A DNA stretch of 64,000 nt from Nymphaea colorata (GCF_008831285.2 NC_045139.1:31347706-31411705); one strand, 5' to 3'; shown: positions 51,321 through 63,354, counted from the first letter of the stretch. Translations and numbers: made by a program. Notes: generated by a model not told the origin, from the letters alone.

Positions 51321-54300
51321 GTTTGTGTGTGTGTGTGTGTGTGTGTTATGTGTGTGTGTGTGTGTGTTATGTGTGTGTCACAGTAACGCTAGATTTTCAA
51401 ACGTATCACACTATTTTCAAGAAAATCAAATAAAATAAAAAAAGAAAAAAATCAGGAGACTTTGAAAATTTTGCCAAAAATTAAAGTCTCGCGTATTTAT
51501 CACGATGTTTTTGTATTTTTCCTGAGATTTTAATATTTTAATATTTTTGGATTTTAAAGGTTTTTTTTGTTGTTCCATGATTTACGGAGAAGACAAACTT
51601 CTCCGAAAAATACCTGAGAAAAACCTTATTGAGATTTTCCTGAATCTATATATATATATATAACCTATTTCATATTATTAATGTTTTTTTTGTATGTTGA
51701 TTTTTACTTGTTTAATTGTTTATGACTTAGGGGAAATTTAGTCTTCATAGTAGAAGTTTTATTTACAAATTAAAAGTTATATTGAAGTTACTTGGATATC
51801 AAGATACAAAAATTTCTCATTAAATCCCCTCATTGATAGTCTTTATGTAATGCAGATTAAAGTTCGGTAATTGGGCTGTCACTTTCTCTCTCTTCCCTTT
51901 AGTATGCCTCTTGTTGGTTAATCTTCATTATTACAACATTAAATATATAGTTAACCTTAATTATTTCAGCATCGTCATTATTAAAGAACTAAATATACAG
52001 TTATCCTTCATTATTACAGTATTAAATCGTAGGCATAGCCATTAACAATGGTATATACAGGGCAACAACAAAAAAAATCCTAAATTTTGGACAAAAAAAG
52101 GTATGGTCAAGTTTGATCAAGTCTGAAAATGGACAGGTACAGCCCTATGGATGTTGACCATACCTGGCATGATTTTGGACCACACGCAGCAGCATACTGG
52201 GTTGGTACTTGAACAGTACCTGTGTGACATAGGATCATATAATGCAGCGAACATAAATTAAACCTTCTACTCCATTATGAAGGACTTTGCTTCTTTTGAT
52301 GTTGTATATCTATCTGCATCTATGTCACACGCAAATTAGCCAGTGTATCCTTGTCGACACGCGGACACGCGGATCCCGACACGCGACACATTTAGGACAT
52401 GCCAAAAAATAAAAGTTTTATTTTTTTTTCATTTTATGAATTTTTTGTGATGCATCCAATTTTTTCCATGAACAATCCTTTCAAATACTCTGCACTTTTG
52501 TGATAAAACAAACTTTCTTACGAGATTGTATGAGTGAACTATTAACTTAATGTTTTTATTTTATTTTATTATTTTTTAAAATATAAAATTTGCAGTGTCC
52601 GCATATTCGAAAATTTTGAAAATTGCCGTATCCGTATCCCCGTACCCATACCCGTATCGTACCCGCACCCGTATCGTACCCGCACCCGTGTGACAGAGAT
52701 CTGCATAGTTAAAAGATCTAGATGGATCACCAGTCTAAAGCCATCATAGAAAAGCTCGTCAGTGTAGGCAATGCTTATTTTGGACCTAATTGATCCTATT
52801 TGTTAAAAGGAGAGAAAAGTGAAGTAAAAATTGAAGGTCGATATATAAGGGGTTTCAAGTTATGGCCTCAGTCAACACTTTAGAAGAAAGAACAAATGAA
52901 AAATGGAGTTCTAGCATTGAAAATCTTAAAAATTACTTTTTCTGCTGAGCATATCTAGCAATCCCAGGCATTGCCTTAGCTGCTTACTTTCTTGAATTAA
53001 TAATTAGAAAAGTGAAACTTTTGAAGATTTTTGTCACGAAATCGATTTTCAATTTTTCAGGAGGCATTGGAATGTGGGAGCAAAAGCACAGGGACAAGTT
53101 CAACTGCATCACTTTACCTATCGGAAGAACTTGGACAATGGAAATATGGTTACGAGTATGGTGCAATGGAGATCAAAAGACATCTTGAAAGAGTTATTCT
53201 TTCTGATGTTGTTGACAACATCCTTGTTTTGTAAGTCTATTCATTGTTTTTCTCATATTATTTTGACACAAGAATGTAAGTAACTATCAGCAGGAAGTGA
53301 TTATCCTGTGTACTGTTTATAGGTACTGTAAAGATGTCGACACAATCTTTGCCAAGGAAAAACATAGTCCCTGGATCATTCATCTGCATCTGAATGAGGT
53401 ACTATTTAGCTGCCACTGCAGATTGATGCTTTCCTGAGCTCATACTTAATATTATTTTTTGATATGTTTCTTCAAATGCAGGAGGGACTGCGAAGAAGGG
53501 CTTTGACTGTTGGGTTTATTGTTAAGGCACTTTGCACAGGATATGACACGTCCAGGCGAAGAGCAAAGACTGTCCTTCCTGATTTGCATATGTCTGCAAG
53601 GTGAGCATTGTTGATATGGTTAAAGAAAGTTATTTTTTGAGGTGTAGTCTTAATATGGTCCTATGCGTTGATTAGAAGCACTTGCTCTTGAAAATTGTTC
53701 TGTTCTGTTCTTTTGGTTTGTCTACAGGATTGTCTTACAGGGTAATCAATCTTTTTTTGCAGCAATGCTTCTTTATGTGATAGCTCGGATAACTATGGCC
53801 ATATGTGCTGCATCATGGTTGCTGAAGTCTGTTCTCAAAATGATATTGCTGCTGTGCATGACAGTTCCCACCATTTGAATGTTGTGAAGGCTTCGGTTAT
53901 TCCAGTACTTCTACAGACAACTATTAGAGGTATTTATTTGACATTATTTTTTCTTGCCAGAAGTATGAAGTGCAGTTGATGGTAACTCGAGTAACGTTGC
54001 ACCTTCTTTGGCAACATTTTTTTATGCTTTTAAGGTGTAACTGAGTTACACTTCTTATTGTACCATAATGTACAAAACAGGGGGTGTAACTTGTTTCATG
54101 GGTGTATCATATCATTTTAATTCATAGTTTTGTTGTTGTACGACGTATCATATGATGCTGTTATATGCAACACTGAATCCAATATAATTTGATTCTCTTT
54201 TTGTGATGTTCAATGGTTCATCTCCACAATCTGCAGGATCATCACAGTTTAAGAATGTGGATATTTTGTGGAAGGATGGCAGCAAGAAGCCAGGGTTTCG

Positions 54301-57300
54301 GAAGTCTGGCAAACTTTATCTGAGGGTTGTATCTGACAACTGCCGTCCAAAGAAATTATGGAGTTCCCTTCAAGAAGCATGTTCTGCCTTTACTGATTTG
54401 ATTGACTGGGGACGCAGTCAACCAGATAGTGTTGCTGATGTTTTCCATGGATTTGGTGTAGATGCTGCATGGAACTGTTTTGTTAATGTGAGGCCTTGCA
54501 CATTCTGAGTCATGTAATTTTGGTGTCTTGGAGTTTATTTCGTAATGCCTTTTGTGTTGCGTATTTGAGTGCAGAATATGAAATCTGTTTTCTGTGACTT
54601 GGGGAAGACCATCCATGAGGAGCATCTAGTTGTTACAGCCGACTGTCTTTCAGTTACTGGAGAGTTTCATGGGTTAAATGTCCAAGGAATTAAACAGCAA
54701 AGAAATCAAATGTCCATTTCCTCTCCCTTTTCACAAGCCTGTTTTTCTGTATGTCATTTGTCAATTGTCACAATTTCTCTCTCTCTTTCTCTATACCTTC
54801 CTCTCTCTCACACACACATACACAGGCATGCACGAGCAAGCAATTTATTTTTGTGGAGATTTTCTTTTTATTTGGTTGTGTTGATGCAGAAACCCCTTCA
54901 ATGGTTCACAAAGGCAGCTAAGAAAGGGATGGTGGATGACCTTTCTGGGGCTTTGGATGCTGTTTCATGGGGAAAAGATCCTGCAAGTGGGACAAGGGGT
55001 AGTTTTGAAATCCTGCATTCAGATAAGGTATTTATTACAGTTCTAGTGATATTTGTAGTTACTATATGTGGTACTTGTGACAGAAATGTGTAGAATTTCT
55101 AATCACTTGCTTAACCAACAATAAGTGTTTTGCCATGAACTTTCAATAAATGGGTGTTCGATGTTTGATTAATTAAGGAGTTTGGTAGGGACTATTGATG
55201 AGCTTCCTTCTTGTTGACCCTCATTTTGTTTCATTTTTCATCAGAATGCTGAGTAGGTGACAGTCAACAAAGTGAGCCAGCCTTCTCTCTCTTTCTCTCC
55301 GTCTACCTATGTCACACATGTTGTGTGTCTGTATGTAGTTTGAGTTTTGGTATATATGCCTAGCCGGACGACTGAAAGCCAGAGGCGTTTCAGTCTCTCT
55401 CTCTCTCTCTTCTCTCTCTTGTGGGTTACAGTCTCTCTTTGGGTATTTATCCAATGCGTTCTATTGAAAATATTATATCTATATTTTTGAAACCTCTGTA
55501 GTGGAAAAAAAAAAGGAATGTTGGCTCGGTGGTGGTCTTCTTTGCCTGTTGTGCCGCAGGTTCATGTCTAATTCCAGTGTCATGTTTTTTCATATATTGT
55601 TGAAAATTTTTTGTGTGCCAGGTCAGCTTAAGCTTAGATAAGTCAAGTTCGAGTTGGTTTCAAGTTTCAAGCACTGGAGGCTAAGCCGAGCTCAAGTTTG
55701 TCTTGCAAACCTCATCTTGAGGTTTGCAAGACAAGCTTCCACCCTCGTCACCTAAGTCCAGCACTTAGGTGATGTAAGGTGGGTTTGCACCTAGGCTCAT
55801 GCATAGTCGCCCCTATATGGGGCTAGGCGTGCTTGCGCCTAGTCCATAGGAGTCAAAGAGACACTCATCTAACTCAACGGGGTTCTTAAAGCGTCTTTGA
55901 TGAAGATTAAGTAGTGTTGGAGACTCGTGTGGTATTAATGTTTAAGTTATGGAAGCCGAAGAGATAGTCTTCTGCTCTTGCTTCAACGTGGAAATGGTTA
56001 TTTAAACAAGCAGAAGGCCCATATTTCAGTCATGTCAACTTCATTTAGATGATGATGGACTTGCATCTTTTTCTTCAGATCACTGATCAGTTTGCATTTT
56101 TGTTATAATTTATGAATTTTAGTGGACATTGGAGTCTTGGAACTTACTGTATTGAATAATTGATTTGCAGTTTCTTGAATCTTGATTGCTATCAACTTTA
56201 CATTTTGTCTTCAATATACAAGTATAATATAAATCATAAAGTATTGACTGTTATGGATGGTTGTTAAAAATCACTATTAATCATATACTCATATTCTATG
56301 ACTTAATACTTAATAATTAATAACTTAATATATATATATAATAGTTAATTTTCCTTGTTTTTAGTTTTTAACATATATATTAAGTTATATGTGGCATATA
56401 TTTATATAATATTGATTGTATGTAATACATACAGCTATAATTAGTTAAGAGGTCACCTAAATGCACCTAGGTCCACACACGGCACAGCCTCTTGATCAAG
56501 CTGTGCCTAGCGACTTTGATAACACATAACTCAATAAATTTTAGCCGAGCAGAGCTCAAGCAGCCCTAGCTTAGTATGTGCACCGGTACGAGTCATCCTT
56601 TGTGGTAATCATCTTCTTGTCAATAGTTGAAAAATTGAAAGCCTGGATGCTTAGGTGGCTGCATCTATCAGTCCATAAGAACTAGCTAAAATGCTTTACT
56701 AGTCCTACTTCTCTCCCAGCTGAACCAGTGGACACTTGGAAGACCTAAACTTTTGTTACCTTCCTTTGCCGGAAAACTTAAGGATTTGCACAGATTTATG
56801 AACTGTATGAAGCTTGAAGTTGGAGTAAACTTTGTTCTTGTTATTGGACTGGCTTCTTTTTGTTCTCTATGTAGTATGTCCCAAATTCAACCGTCCCTCT
56901 AATTTTTTTCCCTTTATTATTGTGAAATCAGTTAGTTTACCCTTTGATTTGTTGGGCCATATCTGGCATGGCATATGGATGGTCCCACAAAATTGTCATA
57001 TTGCCTTTGTATCTGTTTATGAGTTTTCTGATTAAGTATGGTATGTGCTGTGTTTTCTTGATTGGCTGACTTATGTTACTCTTCTGCAGGTTGATGTTTC
57101 AGCAGGGTCTGGCAATATCTATGCAATACTCTGTAACTCGCTGCCAAATTCCTGTAAAAGCTCAACACCAACGCCAAAACTCCATGTGACATCAAAATCT
57201 ATGTCTATGTCTGGTGATCTAACATTTGAAGAAAATCATAAATTAAAATACAAAGCGCTTTCTGCTTTGAGAAAGTTAGATCACTGGGACCTTTCAGTGG

Positions 57301-60238
57301 AATTGTACAACAAATTGAAGTGCATGTTGAAAAAGTATGGGTTTCTTTTATCTTAGCTTGTCTCTCATGTTAAGATCTGATTAGATGGTTCCTAAATGGT
57401 TTTCTCTAAATTTTCATTCATTTCTGCATGCTATGTTGCTTTAAAAATCCAATCAACCAATCTATGGGCCATTAATAATCACACTATTCTTATTGGTGAG
57501 TGATAAATCCTAGTATTACTCTTTTATTCTGTACTCATGTCTTTTCCCGTAACAATAGAGATGCCAATGGACAGGAATGAGGGATTCGGGGTCCAGTGTT
57601 TGAGTTTTGCCCATTTGGGCCGTTCTGAATGTGCTTCCTGTCTCTTGATTATCAAGGAGCAGATACTTCTGTTCTGTTTTTTTCTTCTATCTCTGGGTTG
57701 TCGAGGATCAGTTACTTTTGCTTTTTTTGTCAGAGATAGAGAAAGCCCAGGCTGAAGAACCACAACTGTGATTCTTCAAGTGTAATGGCTAAAGGACTAC
57801 ATCTATGACACAATAATCACAGGTTTAAAACTTTGAGAATAGGTGTTTAAAATCACCAATTTATGGCCCTCGTGCTTGTGATGATGAATTGCATAAATCT
57901 GTTTTAAGTTTAGGTATCATAATGGAAAGTGGAACTGCTATTTTCGTTGTGTTATCTACTGGTTCTAGGAGATGCCAACTGGCATGCTTTCCTAAGCATG
58001 TAATTTTCAATTTTATGCAATCACTATACTCATTACACACTAATTCTGAGCTACTTACTTTTAACAGATACCAAAAAATGGAAAGCATACCTGACCAGGA
58101 CAAGGCCATTGTGTTGGAAGCCCTGTCGTATCACCCTAGAGAAAGAGAAAAAGTGGGATGTGGAGTTCAAGATATCAAGGTAAAAGTATTTTAAGTTCTA
58201 CTTTTGCATGTTTTTGGCAACAATGTATAGTTGAGTATCGTATCCCTAGAAACGTAAGGATGTGTGACAATCCGAAGCTTTTCAATCAATGATATTAACA
58301 TGTATCAGGAACATTTGAGAGTATTGTATATCAGAACCAGATCAAGTTGACAAATATGTAGCCTTCTGATTGAACAGTTCCCAACTAAGTCATGCTTTAT
58401 ATGGAATCTGACAAAAAGCAGATGCTACCAAGTACTAACGAAATGCTACCAAGTACTAACGAATGTAAACTTGGGAAAAAGCTAGTCAACTTTGCCATAA
58501 AGAAAATCTTGTTTATTTTCACTGAGTTCAATTTTCTTTTAGTCAGACATCAGAACATGTTTTTTAGGCTTTCTTAAATCAATAAAATAAAAATTTTCAC
58601 TATTTTAACATTTAAAAGTAACAATATGTAGAGTATTATACATTACTAAAGTCTATGTCGTTGCGTCCATGTGTAGGTACACATAATGTTGCATATCCCA
58701 CTTATATGACATGGCTCTGGCCTACGGGTGTGAGTACGGGATGGGTATGGACCAATTTCAAAAATCATGGGGATGGGGACACAGCCATACACACACACAC
58801 ACACATATTTTATGTATATATATATATTTATATATTAAAAAATAAGAAAAAACTTACATTCATTAAGATTCTATATAAACCAAAATTACATCATCAATCG
58901 CAGCAGAAAATAAAAAACAGAAAAGAATAAAAAAAAAAAAAGCTAACTGCTAAACGCCTAAACCTGATCATATATATATATTAAAAAATAAGAAAAAACT
59001 TACATTCATTAAGATTCTATATAAACCAAAATTACACCATCAATCGCAGCAGAAAATAAAAAACAGAATAGAATAAAAAAAAAGAAGCTAACTGCTAAAC
59101 ACCTGAACCTGATCACACAGACATGGTAATATCAATAAAGAATGAAAGAATAGAGTCAATAGATGAATAAAACATTTAGTCAGACAGACAGTCACCACAT
59201 TCAATCAGAAAGTCACCATTCACATTTCAGAAAAATACAAACAAAATCCTGAATGCATGATACAAAAAGGGAAAAATCAGCAGACAATGAAATCGGAAGG
59301 CAGCAACAGCAAATGAAAAAATGCTGAACACTACATAAATTAGCAAAGACGGAAGTTGAAAATAAAACTCTGAATGCATGAGACAGAAAGAACAAATCAT
59401 CAAAACACTATGTTGAACTTCAAAGACAAGATGAAGATGGCGATAGAACATAAAAAATGCTGCTGGTGGCTGTTGATTGCAGAAATGTAGCCGCTCACCA
59501 GGAATCGTAGTCACCGGCCAGAGAAGTCACTGGATGTCAGCTTGTGCATGGTTTGAAACCCAACAGACAGCACAGGAGAGCAGAGCAGCCTACGTGAAGG
59601 CTGCCTCAACACAATGAACTTTAAAAAAAGACTCAAAATTTTTTACCAAATGGACTTGATCAACTTTGTGCCCATTTTTTCAGCCTTGGGTGAACTGACT
59701 GCACCTGACATGGCTTGGACTGTGTCCAGACCCGCACATGCACTAGGTGAGCTGGACCTGAATAGGCCTGAAAATTACTATAGAAGAAAAAACACATGGG
59801 AGTCATACAATTAAATCAGCAGAGAGCACAGTTAGAAACTCTCTAGGTTTAGATTATAGTTCTGCTGAAGGCCTGCACATAAAGTTCTTTTGTATGCAGA
59901 AATTCTGTTGAAGAGTGCTACGATGGACAAACTATTCTATATGCATAGATAGACAGATGCAATTGAATCATGTAGTTTCTATTACTTGATGTTGTTTGTA
60001 AAGTGGTACCTATGGTAACTGATTTTCTTTTTATCCACATTTTTCTCAAGCATTTTTCATTATCTAGCAGGTCGGGTCCAGTATGGAATTTCCGCAGTCT
60101 TGCTGTTTTGTGCTGGTAAGAACAGATGGTACGGAGGAGGATTTTTCGTACCTCAAGTGTGTTTCTGGTTTTGTTGGCTGCATTTCACCTGCAATCCGAG
60201 ATGAGTTTGAGAGGAGGTACTGTTGGAAAAAGACTTAG
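40585..60238 (+). CDS. NRPD1: NRPD1, largest subunit of RNA polymerase IV (18 coding exons, complete)
   Basis: Exons: 40585-40671, 40800-40923, 41028-41164, 44306-44374, 44455-44658, 47499-47651, 47738-47854, 47962-49896, 53061-53230, 53323-53398, 53482-53600, 53763-53929, 54237-54487, 54575-54748, 54890-55027, 57090-57334, 58068-58179, 60071-60238. They join in frame to 1,481 residues, close to the roughly 1,450 usual for NRPD1. The N-terminal clamp has two zinc sites (CTTCGS...CDGH; CPGC...CKYC). The Mg-binding DFDGD lies at about 456-460, inside FFGDFDGDCFHGFVPQS, which separates NRPD1 from NRPE1 and Pol II. GSTGNIQKLVQ and DVPGTLVRKLMFYMRD follow. The C-terminus is a DeCL domain (KVGCGVQDIKV...VRTDGTEEDFSYLKCV), with no Pol II or NRPE1-type repeat tail. 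Intron 7 uses a GC donor (AAG|GCAAGG); the others are GT-AG. Pol IV is nuclear and makes precursors for 24-nt siRNAs with RDR2. Confidence 0.95.
41165..44305 (+). other. NRPD1 intron 3 (3.1 kb)
   Basis: A long intron between the two halves of the N-terminal zinc-binding region. Apart from the MITE candidate it shows GAGGAGGAG-type low complexity near 43050-43095 and no exon-like sequence. Confidence 0.7.
41455..41653. mobile_element. Candidate MITE in NRPD1 intron 3
   Basis: About 200 bp bounded by GGGGCATTTGGTAGGC on the left and, reverse-complemented, AAAGGGCATTTGGTATCCC on the right (a 12-13-bp inverted repeat). I could not find a convincing target duplication, so the superfamily is open. 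Confidence 0.5.
44584..45097 (+). repeat. 258-bp tandem duplication of the 3' half of NRPD1 exon 5 and its intron
   Basis: Bases 44584-44839 recur at 44842-45097 with about eight differences, so about 97% identity. The copied piece starts at GATTTTGTCAAGG inside exon 5 and runs past its donor. In the second copy the donor TATCAG|GTATC has become TATCAAGTAGC, and the copy has no acceptor at its start. Confidence 0.95.
45810..45945 (+). repeat. Dispersed 'CCTAGGC' repeat, copy 1
   Basis: The block with CACGCCTAGGCGTGAGTCC, GCCTAAGTCCA(T/G)CACTTAGG and GTGCCTAG resembles blocks at 46735-46830 and 55740-55860, also in NRPD1 introns. No terminal structure is seen. Confidence 0.55.
50122..50229 (+). 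repeat. 54-bp tandem duplication
   Basis: ATTCATGATTCATAAAAACA begins both copies at 50122 and 50176. Few differences separate the copies. Confidence 0.9.
50345..51640 (+). repeat. Diverged tandem array, ~415-bp unit, about three copies
   Basis: The phrase GAAAAATACYTGAGAAAAACC recurs near 50770, 51185 and 51605. Related CACRGATATTGCAATATTTT blocks precede it. The copies are diverged and AT-rich, and the third is interrupted by the microsatellite. Confidence 0.6.
51273..51378 (+). repeat. (TA)n(TG)n compound microsatellite
   Basis: About 40 bp of TA followed by TG runs, interrupted by TGTTATGTGTG repeated twice. Confidence 0.92.
52320..52698. mobile_element. hAT-like MITE in NRPD1 intron 8, perfect 8-bp target duplication
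   Basis: 379 bp. Terminal repeats are CTATGTCACACG and, reverse-complemented, CTCTGTCACACG. Flanking ATCTGCAT occurs at 52312-52319 and 52699-52706 without mismatch. The right end carries a short CCCGTATCGTACCCGCA repeat in tandem. It has no coding capacity. Confidence 0.85.
55028..57089 (+). other. NRPD1 intron 15 (2.1 kb)
   Basis: Contains CT microsatellites (about 55281-55300 and 55393-55420), a long hairpin (55694-55738), a copy of the CCTAGGC repeat (55740-55860) and GAGCTCAAG-type debris. No exon was seen. Confidence 0.65.
55694..55738. repeat. 21-bp inverted repeat with a 3-base loop
   Basis: The left arm AAGTTTGTCTTGCAAACCTC(A) pairs with 55718-55738 across the loop TCT. All positions pair, one as a G-T wobble. 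It would form a stable hairpin in the NRPD1 pre-mRNA. Confidence 0.9.
58180..60070 (+). other. NRPD1 intron 17 (1.9 kb)
   Basis: This long last intron separates the two halves of the DeCL domain. It holds a (CA)n/(TA)n microsatellite (58789-58835) and a 146-bp tandem duplication. The rest shows no exon-like sequence. Confidence 0.7.
58820..59112 (+). repeat. 146-bp tandem duplication in NRPD1 intron 17
   Basis: TTAAAAAATAAGAAAAAACT begins at 58835 and again at 58981. The two units are nearly identical through GCTAACTGCTAAACRCCT. Confidence 0.92.
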
Positions 60239-60665
60239 GCGAGCATGCTACCGTATGCATTGCTGGTGTGCAATTTGTTCGTGCCAAGTTGAGTGGTTCA
60301 CAGGCCAGGGGAACGGCTCATTATGGAATTTGAGTAGGAGCTCTTGATTAAGATGATGTGGGTACCATCTCCAGCTTTTGTGTTGGATTACAAGTCAGTG
60401 ATATTAACTTCTGCCAGAGAGAGCCTTGTACATAACATTCTCATTCAGATTGCTACGGGATCTTGTACATAGAGAACCCAATGGCCAAATTCTGCAAGCC
60501 GCCTTGATTTACTGGAGAAGCAATGTGTATATTCTCTCCTCCAGCTTTACCAATTTTGTCCCTTCAAGAGGGGAAAAGAGAAAACTATACCTCCTTTGGG
60601 CATTAATTTTTTTGTAAACAATCTCATCATATACGCAATAAAAATTCACAATTCTTCAAGTATGT
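60239..60665 (+). other. NRPD1 3' untranslated region with poly(A) signal
   Basis: After the TAG at 60236-60238 no frame continues. A canonical AATAAA lies at 60637-60642, followed by TTCAAG and a GTGTG-poor T-rich stretch. The cleavage site is probably near 60660. Confidence 0.55.
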
Positions 60666-63100
60666 GACAGTTTTTCTTTTGGATTGAGAAGCCTAATAAA
60701 GCTCATTTCAGTCTGTATTCTTTAATGGAGCGTGTGGTCACCCCAAACATTTGACAGAGGTGCACTGGACGACATAAGCATTACCAGCCTTACACCACTA
60801 AACCAAATGAGGTGAAATATTTCGCAAGAATAGTTCATCCGTCATCTCTTTCTTTTTTCCTGAAATATTTCAATCGTGGTACGTAAGTAGATTTTCTTCG
60901 TCCAAAAATTTCAGCCCATCAAACGCCCCTTGAAGGTCCCAGAATGCCGTTCACGTTCCATAAGTCCTGCTTGTGTGAAAGAATTGTGTGATTCTCTTAT
61001 GTAGAAATAAAGAGAGTGAAAATTGTTGCAAGACACTAATATCTAGATGACGATGAAAATTGGTCAAAAATTTCCGGCTTACAAAATCTTGTCTGTGCAT
61101 TGAAATAAAAGGTATCATGTTTATGTTGATTCCAATCTTCTTCCCATGGAGAACATATTTGTGCAGATTGTCACAGGAACTGTTGCCCACACGAAGCAGA
61201 GCTTTACTGGGTGCCACTTTTTATCACATAATCAAAGAGCAATCCTTGGTTTAGTTACTTGTTTATTTATTCCGAAAGCGATTCATTTGTTTGTTTATTA
61301 TGAAAGAAATCAGAAGGGTAGCCGTTAGTAAAGAAAATTTTCATTCAGTAACCGCCATGAAGCCGCTATTTTGGAGAGCCACCTCCACATTTTCCTGCTT
61401 TCCCATGCAAAAGCGCATGAATTTTGAATGAAGACTAGCTCTTCCAGCTCCAGTCTGCTTAGTGGTTCTAACCCTTGATAAAGCCGAAACTCGCTTCCAT
61501 TGTGCTTTTGTAACATATGGTTTTCGAACATATGTTTCAAAAAACATCATGTTCTTTGTCTGGATGATCATGGTGTGATCATATCCAACAGCAAATTGTT
61601 GCTTCTATGAACAACATCTATAATAAGTGTTTTTTGGAACATGAAAAAACTGTTCTGCAAATATATGTTTAGGAACATGTGTTGCAAATATTCTTTTTAT
61701 GTTGCAAAAACACATTATTCTTTTATCAAACACACTAATGGTTTGCCTTCAATTGCCTTTTAAATATAAATCATAATATCAATTAACATGAAAGAATTAA
61801 TCTTTTTGGGTGTAAAACTAGAAATTGTTTCTCAACTGAGGGTACTAAAAACTTGAACTTCCACATACATGACCGAGCCTCTCTCTTCCAAAGAGTGCGA
61901 AAACATGAAAACGTTCATCTTTCGATAAGATCTCAAGTTTTTAAAATTATGATAAAAAAATATAAGAAATGCATGACAGCACAAGGGCCTCAGTTATAAA
62001 CGCCGGTGTCTACAACTGAGGATTTATGTTTTGATCCGGCAACTTTCTTGTGTTTATAGACTGATTTAGTTTGCAGACGCCGTTAGTTGAACGCTAGTAT
62101 AAAATTAAGCATCAAGGTTAAAAGATTAGAACTCACTGCCTGAGAAAAGAGAGCTGAAGCAATATTTTTTTTCTTCATCCTCAGGGTCCAAGACTGTATT
62201 GGTGCCTGAGAAAAGGGAGCCGAAGCAATATTTTTTATTCATTAAGATATCTTAATCTTTTCTAAATATTTTGTTGTTTACTTATTTAGGCTGATATTCA
62301 ACTTCTTGTCGGCTTTTATTCAAAAGGGCATATACAAGCTCCCGCTTTGTTGCAGCGGGGAGCCAATATGGTCGATACCCTTCTGATGTCGATAGCACCA
62401 AATCAGTGGGAACAGGCCGGAATGGTCCAATACAAATCGAACTCAGTTTTATTCGATACAGGATCTGATTTGAGGACACTCAGGCAAAATTTTGCTTGAT
62501 TTTAATATGATCTTTTTAGATGCTTCTACTTTTTGTTTTCTGCTCTGATTTTTCATATGAAAAAGAATATTTGAGATTCGACCCATTTCTCAGAAGATTC
62601 TGATTCCAATACGATTCCATTAGTTTTCACGGGCCAGGACAATTCATAAGCTGATCTAGCAACAATGCTGACACCCCATGACGAGACAGTTCTGATTTGG
62701 GCAGCTTCAGCATGTGAAAAATTATGAATAAGATACAGCCTAGAAAACAATCCATAATTCCAACAACATACCCCCAACACAAGGATGAAATTGGTTCAGA
62801 TGTGGTTTTGGATTTTGTTATCTTGGTTTCCATGAACTTAATGTCAACCTATATTTATCTTGGTTTCTGTATAATCATTGACGGTTGTGTTTGTTTCACG
62901 GTAGATCTGAAATCCATGAACTTAATGTCAACCTATATTTATCTTGGTTTCTGTATAATCATTGACGGTTGTGCTTGTTTCACGGTAGATCTGAAATCCA
63001 CAGTGAACTAAGATTGTAAGATCCGACAGTGATTTAAGATTCTAATATCTTAAATTCGTGGATCTGAAATCCACAGTGACCTAAGATTGTAAGATCCGAC
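60666..63100. other. Intergenic DNA between NRPD1 and the ZFWD-type gene
   Basis: Only short frames without family marks. The phrase GCCTGAGAAAAG(A/G)GAGC followed by GAAGCAATATTTTTT occurs twice (about 62140 and 62205). Confidence 0.5.
62831..62998 (+). repeat. 84-bp tandem duplication
   Basis: CATGAACTTAATGTCAACCT begins at 62831 and 62915. The units differ by one base in GTTGTG(T/C)TTG. The following 63000-63100 repeats the CTGAAATCCACAGTGA(A/C)CTA tail again. Confidence 0.93.
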
Positions 63101-63352
63101 CTTACATGGATTTTCAACATCCATGATCTTATATTTTCAACATGTAGCATGAAACAAACTAAGGATCTCTCAAACCAACCATTTTAATGCAACCACAGAT
63201 TTAAGATCCAAGGCTATCACACCCGACCACATAGCCTCTCTTTAATTGCGTAACGAGGCTACCGTTTCTGTTCAGAGGAGAAGTGTGCATTGAAATCAAT
63301 CTGACCGAAGATTTCACTTTATGCCTGTCTATATATGGCTGTACAGAGAAAG

Positions 63353-63354
<2 letters not shown>

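Larger units (their letters stand above)
49897..53060 (+). other. NRPD1 intron 8 (3.2 kb), repeat-rich
   Basis: This intron holds a 54-bp duplication (50122-50229), a ~415-bp tandem array, a (TA)n(TG)n microsatellite and a MITE, all listed separately. No exon-like sequence was seen between them. Confidence 0.7.

Noticed and set aside
59213-59514. Cys/Phe-rich minus-strand frames in NRPD1 intron 17
   Set aside because: They lie opposite a well-supported intron and reflect T-rich sequence. No family was recognised.
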